Shown here in pieces: positions 1-6,590 of a stretch of DNA of 50,025 nucleotides. The DNA comes from JBEKIK01 sp050013075. GTDB lineage: Bacteria; Planctomycetota; Planctomycetia; Pirellulales; Thermoguttaceae. The position numbers and the translations under genes are program-made. The stretch lies in the NCBI GenBank assembly GCA_050013075.1, contig JBEKFZ010000024.1, positions 1-50,025 on the forward strand. The letters run 5' to 3'. The stretch's first letter is position 1, and every line of letters starts with the position of its first letter. Below the pieces are notes generated by a model that searched no databases, was not told where the DNA came from, and was given only the letters and a program-made list of their open reading frames with translations.

Positions 1-2373
1 TTTCTGCCCCATATCGGGCTGCTTCTCACCCTGTTTACCCTCGGATTGTTTTTTTTCGCCTGACGACTGCATCTCGCCCTGTTTGCCCTCGGATTGTTTT
101 TTTTCGCCCGACGACTGCATCTCGCCTTGTTTGCCTTCGGATTGTTGTTTTTCGCCCGGCTGCTTTTGGTTGTTTTGCTGTTGTTCGCCGGGTTGGGTTT
201 TTTGTTGTTCTTTTTGTTGTTCCTCTTGGCGGTGTTTGAGGATTGCCTGGATGGCATCGCCTGGATTGGTGTTGGGATCGATGGGTTCTTGGGCTTTGCC
301 GGTTTGATCGCCGGAGGATTGCCGCTGATCCTGGCCCGACTCGGGCGAGGCGGATTTATCGCCGGTCTTGCCGGTTTGCGATGATTCGCCTTGGTTGGCG
401 GATTGCGATTGGTCGGTTGCTTGCTGTTGCGAATTGCCTTGCGTATCTTGTTTCGATTGGTCGCGGTTCTCGCCCTTCTCATTCCCATCGCCCTTTTCGC
501 CCTTTTCATTTTTCTCGCTAGGCTTGGTTTGCTCTTTATCTTTCTCGCTAGGCTTTGTTTGATCTAAATTTTGCGGTTGTTTTTGATCGCCCTGTTGTTG
601 GCCGGGCTGGGACTTTTCATTTGGTTGTTGGTTGGTTTTTTGCGTCTGGGATGCGTCGTTAGACGATTTCTCGCCGGGGCGTTGTGCGCGGTGTGGTTGT
701 TGATCGTTTTTCGTCTGGGGGTTATCGGGCGGGACAACGACGATCCATTGTTTGCCGGTTGCGGTGAGATTGGGCGATGGTTCTTTGTTGTCTTCAGCCT
801 CGGCCCAATATGCCACGCGGTCGCCGGGTTTGAGGTTGAATTTTTTTGGATCGAACTCATACTTGCCGCGGAACAGGCCGCCTGTGGGTTTTTCGGGCGG
901 TGCGGCGTCCAAAAGGGGCGGGATTTTCAGGCTCTGTTTTTCCAACTCCGCGCGCAGAGCAACGCGGCACAGGCCGAAATCGGGATCCTCGGCCCTGATG
1001 CGGATTTCCAGCTTGCCGTCCAGGGGCAGGCTTGTTTCGTCTTTTTGCGGATCGACGATTTGCACCACCGGGGGCAAGTCGCGGAGGACTTCGATGTTAT
1101 AGCGGATCGGCCGGCGGTTCCCTCGATGATTAATATCGGTGAAACGGAGTTGATAAAAATCGTGTTCCGCTCGGGTGGGGTCGTCGGGAAGCATGTGCAA
1201 GGTGAATCGGCCCGTGGCCGCGCGATCCCGGGCGTCCATCCTGATACCGGGCACGCCGGCCCCGGAAAAATCGATTTCCGCCCGCTCGATGGGCTGGTTG
1301 GCCGTGGCGTGGATGGTTATTTGCGTGCCTTCGATTGCCTGGACGTCGCCTTGCCGCTGGACCGAGCGGTCGGCAGTGCCGGTGTAGGGTGGATAATGAT
1401 AATCGACCTTGTCGACGACGATCAGCGGGGAAATCTGCGTTTGGATGTGATAAGTCGCCGTTTTGCAATCGCCGGCGGTGATAAAATAGCTGTAGTCCTG
1501 CTGAAGGCCGCGGGTGTCCGGCGGCAATTTGGCCTGGCGGCGATAAGCGCTGTTTTCGTCGGTCATGGGAATGACCTGATCGAGCATTTCGCCGTCAGCG
1601 GTGCTGTAATGCAGCAACACGGTCTCGCCTTGGTTAAGTCCCATAACGTCGGCCGAGACGGTGACGAAATCGCCGTGAAAGGCCGTGGCATCGCCGGGCT
1701 GCACGTTTTCGATATTCACCCGGGTTGGAGCGCGGACGCCGGACCAGGGCCAGAGAACGCGTTGGGCGGATGTTATCGGGCTTTTCGGCGATATGGCCAA
1801 ATACAAACAGATTACGCCCACCACGGCCAACAGCAAATAACTAAGACGCAAAACCGGCCGGCGATCGACTGCGGTTTCGATTTGCACGTCCTTTAAATCG
1901 GATGCCGCACGCTGCTCAAGGGCCTGATAAATCACCGGGGCCAATTCTTTTTGCCGGCCGCGCAGGAGCAGAAAGTTTATCAAACTGTTTTTCAAGGACG
2001 GCTTGCACTGCTCGATGGTCCGCGCCGCGAATATGGGATTGATTCTCAAAACCAATGCGGGCCACAGGCATTTGACAAAGTACAGCCCGGCGGCGGAGAT
2101 AAGAATCGCCCAAAGCAAAAGGCGTCCCCAAAAACCCAAGCCGCCCCTCACGAGCCAATGGTCCGCCAGCGCCGCCACGAAAAGATATGTAAGCGCGCCC
2201 ACGATCAAGGTCAAAAGCCCGGCAATAATATCGACGCCTTTGACCTGGCGCCGGGTTTTGCATATCCGGTCTTGGATCAAGACCGTCAGCGGCGACTCCT
2301 GGGGAAGGGCCGGCTGAACTGGAGGAGTCGGCGATTGCTGCGGTAGCGGGGGGGTTGCAATTCCACCTGACAT
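1..2373 (-). CDS. Large multi-pass membrane protein with Gln/Lys/Glu-rich tail (partial, runs off left edge)
   Basis: The minus strand is open from an ATG at 2373 to position 1, about 790 codons, with no stop, so the C-terminus lies outside the window. Residues 1-30 are Pro-rich. Hydrophobic segments are visible at about 47-70, 84-104 and 176-196. A long soluble part follows (about 200-540, all-beta looking, with several PPV/DPDFG-type strands), then a hydrophilic low-complexity tail rich in Gln, Lys, Glu, Gly and Ser. At the left edge the tail contains 16-residue repeats (48 bp) with the core GEKKQSEGKQGEMQSS. Large proteins of this architecture are common in planctomycetes and usually annotated as hypothetical or DUF4175-like; I infer that class and no reaction. 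Plus-strand frames over this stretch are antisense shadows. No strong Shine-Dalgarno is seen upstream of the chosen start, so the start is moderately certain. Confidence 0.8.
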   Translation of the reverse strand, partial: MSGGIATPPLPQQSPTPPVQPALPQESPLTVLIQDRICKTRRQVKGVDIIAGLLTLIVGALTYLFVAALADHWLVRGGLGFWGRLLLWAILISAAGLYFVKCLWPALVLRINPIFAARTIEQCKPSLKNSLINFLLLRGRQKELAPVIYQALEQRAASDLKDVQIETAVDRRPVLRLSYLLLAVVGVICLYLAISPKSPITSAQRVLWPWSGVRAPTRVNIENVQPGDATAFHGDFVTVSADVMGLNQGETVLLHYSTADGEMLDQVIPMTDENSAYRRQAKLPPDTRGLQQDYSYFITAGDCKTATYHIQTQISPLIVVDKVDYHYPPYTGTADRSVQRQGDVQAIEGTQITIHATANQPIERAEIDFSGAGVPGIRMDARDRAATGRFTLHMLPDDPTRAEHDFYQLRFTDINHRGNRRPIRYNIEVLRDLPPVVQIVDPQKDETSLPLDGKLEIRIRAEDPDFGLCRVALRAELEKQSLKIPPLLDAAPPEKPTGGLFRGKYEFDPKKFNLKPGDRVAYWAEAEDNKEPSPNLTATGKQWIVVVPPDNPQTKNDQQPHRAQRPGEKSSNDASQTQKTNQQPNEKSQPGQQQGDQKQPQNLDQTKPSEKDKEQTKPSEKNEKGEKGDGNEKGENRDQSKQDTQGNSQQQATDQSQSANQGESSQTGKTGDKSASPESGQDQRQSSGDQTGKAQEPIDPNTNPGDAIQAILKHRQEEQQKEQQKTQPGEQQQNNQKQPGEKQQSEGKQGEMQSSGEKKQSEGKQGEMQSSGEKKQSEGKQGEKQPDMGQK
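49..165. repeat. 48-bp tandem repeats inside the low-complexity tail
   Basis: Near-identical 48-bp units (for example beginning at about 59 and 107 with the bases GCCTGACGAC and GCCCGACGAC) encode 16-residue repeats in the membrane protein read on the minus strand. The length is a multiple of three, so copy-number changes would keep the frame. Confidence 0.8.
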
Positions 2374-2597
2374 GGGGTTTTGTTCCGAAATTGTATTTCT
2401 TCTGCACCACCTTCATTATAGATGCAATCCGTAGCGGCGGGATTCCAAAAATTTTCTTCTCCCTCTATTATCTACTTGTTTGTGGGGGTATGAATTCTCT
2501 GTCTTTAATTGACCATGGGCAGACTATCTGCTACCCTGGTGCTTTAGACGTGATTTTATTGACATTAATATTAAAATTTTTGCAGGCGGAATTGCTT
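2374..2597. other. Divergent intergenic region
   Basis: This 224-bp AT-richer space separates two divergently transcribed genes and must contain both promoters. A TTGACA-like box (TTGACATT at 2559-2566) lies upstream of the dehydrogenase gene, but the spacing to its ATG is short and no convincing -10 follows. I see no coding potential or strong hairpin. Confidence 0.4.
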
Positions 2598-3707
2598 ATG
2601 GCACATGATGTTACCTTGATTTTGGGCGATGGCACCGGTCCGGAACTGGCTAAAGCCGCCCGTGAGTGCGTGGATGCCACCGGGGTGAAAATCAATTGGG
2701 ACGTGCAACAAGCCGGCCTGGACGTGATTGAGACCTGCGGAACCCCATTGCCCGAGGCCACTTTGGCCAGCATCCGCCGCACCCGATGCGCACTTAAGGC
2801 CCCGATTACAACGCCGGTGGGCACGGGCTTCCGCAGCATCAACGTGCATTTGCGGCATGAATTCGATCTATATGCCTGTCTGAGGCCCTGCAAATACTAT
2901 CCCGGCGTGCGGAGTTTTTTCAACGATTCGCACTTGGACCTGGTCATCGTTCGCGAGAACACCGAAGACCTTTACGCCGGCGTGGAATTCGAGGCGGGCA
3001 AGCCGGCCACTGCCGAATTGATCGACTATATAAACAAGGTTTCGCCCGATCGCCGCATAAAGACCGGGCGCGAGGAAACCGGGGTATCAATCAAGCCGCT
3101 AAGCGTCTCGAGGACGGAAAGGATCGTACGTTACGCCTTGGAGTATGCTCGGAAAAATAGTCGCAAGAAGGTGACGGCCGTGCACAAGGCGAACATCATG
3201 AAATTCACCGACGGGCTGTTTTTGGCCGTGGCACGGAAGGTGGCGGCCGAATTTCCGGATATCCAGTTCGAGGATCGCATCGTTGACAACATGTGCATGC
3301 AATTGGTGCAAAAGCCCGAACTGTACGACGTGATCGTGCTGCCCAATCTGTATGGCGACATCCTCTCCGACCTGGCCGCCGGATTGGTGGGCGGATTGGG
3401 CGTTGCGCCCGGGGCGAACATCGGCAAGGATTGCGCCATCTTCGAGGCCACCCACGGCAGCGCGCCCAAGTATAAAGGACTGAACAAGGTCAATCCCACG
3501 GCAATGATCCTTTCGGCCATGCTCATGCTGCGGCACTTAAGCGAAACCGCGGCGGCCGACCGGCTGGAAGCCGCGGTCGCGGCCGTTATCGCCGAGGGCA
3601 AGTGTGTGACCTACGACATGAAGGCCGATCGCAACGATCCCACGGCCGTGGGCACCCGCGAAATGGCCGAGGCGATCTGCCGGGAACTGGCAAAGAAAAG
3701 TGGATAG
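2598..3707 (+). CDS. NAD-dependent isocitrate dehydrogenase (isocitrate/isopropylmalate dehydrogenase family)
   Basis: This 369-residue protein belongs to the beta-decarboxylating dehydrogenases. It begins VTLILGDGTGPEL, the nucleotide/substrate-site start of the family. The segment GFRSINVHLRHEFDLYACLRP carries the Ser-x-Asn and Arg residues that bind isocitrate and is typical of NAD-dependent IDH rather than isopropylmalate dehydrogenase. The signature NLYGDILSDLAAGLVGGLG and the later EATHGSAPKYKG are both present. It is expected to oxidise isocitrate to 2-oxoglutarate in the cytosol as part of the TCA cycle. The ATG at 2598 is preceded by AGGCGGA; upstream in-frame codons look non-coding. 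Homoisocitrate or isopropylmalate specificity cannot be fully excluded. The following gene starts only about a dozen bases downstream, but its function gives no metabolic link. Confidence 0.9.
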   Translation: MAHDVTLILGDGTGPELAKAARECVDATGVKINWDVQQAGLDVIETCGTPLPEATLASIRRTRCALKAPITTPVGTGFRSINVHLRHEFDLYACLRPCKYYPGVRSFFNDSHLDLVIVRENTEDLYAGVEFEAGKPATAELIDYINKVSPDRRIKTGREETGVSIKPLSVSRTERIVRYALEYARKNSRKKVTAVHKANIMKFTDGLFLAVARKVAAEFPDIQFEDRIVDNMCMQLVQKPELYDVIVLPNLYGDILSDLAAGLVGGLGVAPGANIGKDCAIFEATHGSAPKYKGLNKVNPTAMILSAMLMLRHLSETAAADRLEAAVAAVIAEGKCVTYDMKADRNDPTAVGTREMAEAICRELAKKSG

Positions 3708-3712
3708 TCGTT

Positions 3713-3747
3713 AGTGGACGGTGGACAGTGGACGGTGGATAGTGGAC
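3713..3747 (+). repeat. Heptad repeat tract, GTGGAC type (5 units)
   Basis: Five consecutive 7-bp units (AGTGGAC, GGTGGAC, AGTGGAC, GGTGGAT, AGTGGAC) lie just after the dehydrogenase stop and overlap the proposed start of the next gene. A degenerate AAGCTGC-AA-GCGGTTT palindrome follows at 3754-3769. Confidence 0.85.
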
Positions 3748-5457
3748 AATGCGAAGCTGCAAGCGGTTTCATTAACCGACGATCGTTGGCTGTTCGCACT
3801 GGCGGCAGTGCTGGCGGCAATGGTGTTTGTCTTCCCGTTGACGGTTTATTTTCCGCTGCTCGATCCGGACGAAGGGCTTCATGCCTCGATCGCCCAGGAG
3901 ATGGTCGAGCGGGGAGATTGGTTGACGCCGCATTTTCTTGGCGAACCGTTTTTAGACAAGCCGATTTTATATTATTGGTGCCAAGCCTTGTCGCTGCGAT
4001 CCTTCGGCATGAACGAGGCGTCCCTGCGATTGCCGGGTTTGATGTTCGGCTTGTTGGGGGCGATCACCACGGGAGCGATCGGTTGGCGGATGTTCGGGCG
4101 CACGGCCGGTTGGGTGTCGGGGATCTTTTACGGCACCATGATTCTGCCCGTGGCACTTGCCCAAGCCGCATCGCACGACGTGGCGCTTATCCCATGCATT
4201 AATCTGGCCATACTTTTTTTATGGGAATCCCAACGGGCACTATCGAAGCCGGGGGCGGCCGGCTGCGTGGCGGCGGCCGGCTTTTTGCTGGGCTTGACGG
4301 TGCTCGCCAAGGGGCTGATCGGCGCGGCCCTGGTCGCCACGGCATACGGCGGCTACGTGCTTGTTACGCGGCGGTGGTGCGTGGGCGTTTGCTTGCGCGG
4401 ATTGGCGGCGCTAATAATTGCCGCGCTTGTCGCCGCGCCGTGGTTTATCGCCGTGGAGATCAAACACCCCGGGTTTTTGCATTATTATTTCATTCAGCGT
4501 CATATTCTAGGTTTTGCCACCCCCACGCAATTGCACGGCGAGGCGCCGTGGTGGTATTACCTGCCGATTCTTTTGGGCGGCGGCTTGCCCTGGATCGGTT
4601 ATCTGCCGGTCGCCATCGGCTACGCACTGGGCCGGCGCGTGCAAAAAATCGACATCGGTGCGGGGACTTTTGGAATAGATTCCAAGCCTTCGAGCAACGG
4701 CGGCATGGCGCTGTTGTTTTGCTGGTTGATAGGCTGCACGGTTTTGCTTTCGGCCGCGCACTCGAAACTGGCCACGTATATCTGGCCCGTGTTCCCGGCC
4801 GTGGCGGTGTTGGCGGCCGTTGGTTGGGCAAGATTGCTCGATAACACGCTTGCGGAAAACCCGCGGCGATCGCTGCTGCGCACATTCTTTTTTTCCTCGT
4901 TAAGCGGCCCGATCGTTTTGCCGCTTGCGGTTTTCGTCGTGCATAAGGTATTTGCGGTTGATTTTTCCCGGCCGGTTTGGGTTGTCGTGTGCCTGGTGGG
5001 ACTGGCGGCTTTGATCCCGCTTATATTTTTGAAAAAACGGCAATGGCGGGCAATGCTGGCCGCTTCCACTCTATCCACAGCCGTGCAATTCGTCGCGATT
5101 TTGACATTGGTCGTGCCTCAAGTGGCCGAAAACTCCACCGCCCGAAGATTGGCCGAGTATTTCAACCAAACCGGCCGGATTCCGGTACGCCTCCTGGTGG
5201 CCGAAGAACGCCTCGGCTCGCTGGTGTTTTATCTTGATCCGGTCTTGCGTTTGCGGCTGAAAGAAAAGCAAATCGGAATGATTTTCTACGATCAGCCGAC
5301 TGAAGTTCCGCCCGGCACGGTTATTGTCTTGCCCCAACGGCGCGGCGACCAAGCCTATCGATATGCGGAACTTGCCGGCCTGCCGTACAAAACGGTCGGA
5401 CGTTATCGGGTGTACGAAATACCCGACAGCGCTGAGCGGACAGAGGATAAGGAATAG
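3721..5457 (+). CDS. ArnT-like GT83 membrane glycosyltransferase
   Basis: A polytopic membrane protein of up to 578 residues in the PMT_2/ArnT group, which moves a sugar from a polyprenyl-phosphate donor to a lipid or protein acceptor on the outer face of the inner membrane. The family motif is visible as DPDEGLHASIAQEMVERGDW followed by PHFLGEPFLDKPILYYW; the first Asp/Glu pair is the expected catalytic and metal-binding region. About ten hydrophobic segments follow and the C-terminus is soluble (EERLGSLVFYLDP, a PMT/ArnT-like tail). The first codons are built from GTGGAC heptads, so the true start is uncertain: GTG at 3721, GTG at 3742 or a later codon near the first membrane helix. It neighbours a PAP2 phosphatase and a second GT83 gene, which suggests an envelope lipid or glycan modification group. 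The acceptor is unknown. Confidence 0.85.
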   Translation: MDSGRWIVDNAKLQAVSLTDDRWLFALAAVLAAMVFVFPLTVYFPLLDPDEGLHASIAQEMVERGDWLTPHFLGEPFLDKPILYYWCQALSLRSFGMNEASLRLPGLMFGLLGAITTGAIGWRMFGRTAGWVSGIFYGTMILPVALAQAASHDVALIPCINLAILFLWESQRALSKPGAAGCVAAAGFLLGLTVLAKGLIGAALVATAYGGYVLVTRRWCVGVCLRGLAALIIAALVAAPWFIAVEIKHPGFLHYYFIQRHILGFATPTQLHGEAPWWYYLPILLGGGLPWIGYLPVAIGYALGRRVQKIDIGAGTFGIDSKPSSNGGMALLFCWLIGCTVLLSAAHSKLATYIWPVFPAVAVLAAVGWARLLDNTLAENPRRSLLRTFFFSSLSGPIVLPLAVFVVHKVFAVDFSRPVWVVVCLVGLAALIPLIFLKKRQWRAMLAASTLSTAVQFVAILTLVVPQVAENSTARRLAEYFNQTGRIPVRLLVAEERLGSLVFYLDPVLRLRLKEKQIGMIFYDQPTEVPPGTVIVLPQRRGDQAYRYAELAGLPYKTVGRYRVYEIPDSAERTEDKE

Positions 5458-5563
5458 TGGACAGTGAGGGGTGGGCAGTTTACTGCCCACTTGTAGGCGG
5501 TGAGGGGTGGCCAGTTTACTGCCCACTTGAATGTAAACGTATTCGCCAAACCGCAAGCGGTTT
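5456..5563. repeat. GTGGAC-type heptads and inverted-heptamer palindromes
   Basis: Three GTGGAC-type heptads at 5456-5476 lead into a perfect palindrome at 5471-5490 (GTGGGCAGT-TT-ACTGCCCAC) and a 36-bp-shifted copy at 5507-5526 with one mismatch. The palindrome AAACCGC-AA-GCGGTTT follows at 5548-5563 and directly abuts the TTCATCC array. The whole stretch is non-coding. Confidence 0.85.
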
Positions 5564-5680
5564 TTCATCCTTCATCCTTCATCCTTCATCCTTCATCCTT
5601 CATCCTTCATCCTTCATCCTTCATCCTTCATCCTTCATCCTTCATCCTTCATCCTTCATCCTTCATCCTTCATCCTTCAT
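5564..5680. repeat. (TTCATCC) heptamer array, about 16.7 copies
   Basis: A perfect 7-bp tandem array of 117 bp. It is transcribed as GGATGAA from the minus strand, where its first unit supplies the last residues and the TGA stop of the PAP2 gene. Perfect identity across all units suggests recent expansion or active homogenisation. Confidence 0.97.
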
Positions 5681-6424
5681 TCTTAAATCCTTCCCCTTCA
5701 ATTTTTCCTCCAGACCATCGATCCATTGGGGAAGTTGTCCGATTTTTAGGAAGGCCAGGGCAATAAGGCTGCCCAGGGCCGCGCCCCAGAGCACGTCGCT
5801 GAGGAAATGGGCCCCGGACTGGATCCGCTGGCAACCGACCAGCAGGGCCAATGCCGGGAACAGACACCAGCCTCGGGGATAAAGCCAGACCAGGGCCGCG
5901 GCCAAGGCTACGGCAGTGGTTGTATGCCCGGAAGGAAAACTTTGCCCGATGCTGCCCGCGCTGACCATGGGGAACCAATCGCCGAAGGTTTTCAAAACGC
6001 CGCCGTGAAAGTCGAAGGAGTGCGGCCGGGTGCGAGAGACCAGCAATTTCAGCCCGTTGGCCGCCAGTCCGGCCGAATAGGCACAGCCTAAGATTCGAGG
6101 CAAAGCCCAACGACGCCGCGGATCCAGGCAAAAAATCGTAATGCCGATGATCGCCACGCCCAAACCGTTGCCAAAAGGTTCCATAGTGGAAAAGAGATTT
6201 TCCAGCGACGCGGGGCAATTTTTTTCCACGCACCAGCGGCCTATAGGGCAATCGACCGCCAAGGCCACAAACCCTGCCAGAATAAATGTAAGCGGCACCG
6301 CCAGCCAAAGAAGCTGTATTCCGGCAGAGAGTTTTGCAGATCCATCGTAAGGCAGATCGACAATCAAGCGATGCCGTGATGTCAAGATAGAGTCGCAGGT
6401 TTTGTCAGCTTCCGCAGTTTGCAC
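5663..6424 (-). CDS. PAP2-family membrane phosphatase
   Basis: A 253-residue integral membrane protein of the type-2 phosphatidic acid phosphatase family. The three-part active site is visible: KLLVSRTRP (about residue 127), QSFPSGHTT (about 165) and QRIQSGAHFLSDVLWG (about 200-215), which give the Lys/Arg/Pro, Ser-Gly-His and Arg-x5-His-x3-Asp groups. Members dephosphorylate lipid phosphates such as undecaprenyl diphosphate, phosphatidic acid or lipid A in the periplasm. The start is GTG at 6424, supported by AAGGGGA a few bases upstream. The C-terminal MKDEG and stop are formed by the adjacent heptamer array, so the original C-terminus may have been altered by it. Flanking GT83 glycosyltransferases suggest a role in polyprenyl-phosphate-dependent envelope modification; the substrate is not determinable. 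Confidence 0.9.
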   Translation of the reverse strand: MQTAEADKTCDSILTSRHRLIVDLPYDGSAKLSAGIQLLWLAVPLTFILAGFVALAVDCPIGRWCVEKNCPASLENLFSTMEPFGNGLGVAIIGITIFCLDPRRRWALPRILGCAYSAGLAANGLKLLVSRTRPHSFDFHGGVLKTFGDWFPMVSAGSIGQSFPSGHTTTAVALAAALVWLYPRGWCLFPALALLVGCQRIQSGAHFLSDVLWGAALGSLIALAFLKIGQLPQWIDGLEEKLKGKDLRMKDEG

Positions 6425-6590
6425 AAATATCCCCTTTGCCGTATTTTGCCGATATTTTCATGAAAAATGCCGTTGGTGGATGCTAGAGAATTCCTTAGAC
6501 TGCGCGTGAAAATCTGTCAAGGTCGATTGGCGCAGGAAAAGCAACAAATCCACTCGGCAAATCAATACGCAAGCTAGGAAACGTCAACCC

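Noticed and set aside
571..1896. 441-codon plus-strand frame
   Set aside because: Antisense of the membrane-protein gene; composition and low-complexity sequence fit the minus-strand protein, which has membrane helices and a continuous frame to the window edge.
2355..2597. N-terminal extension of the isocitrate dehydrogenase
   Set aside because: The 81 extra residues (starting MQFHLTWGFVPKLYFF) have no family match and the protein family starts at MAHDVTLILGDG.
5564..5680. CRISPR array
   Set aside because: Perfect 7-bp tandem units with no spacers; also no cas genes in the window.
5457..5882. Plus-strand frame with HPSSFIL repeats
   Set aside because: Produced by translation of the TTCATCC array; ends antisense to PAP2.
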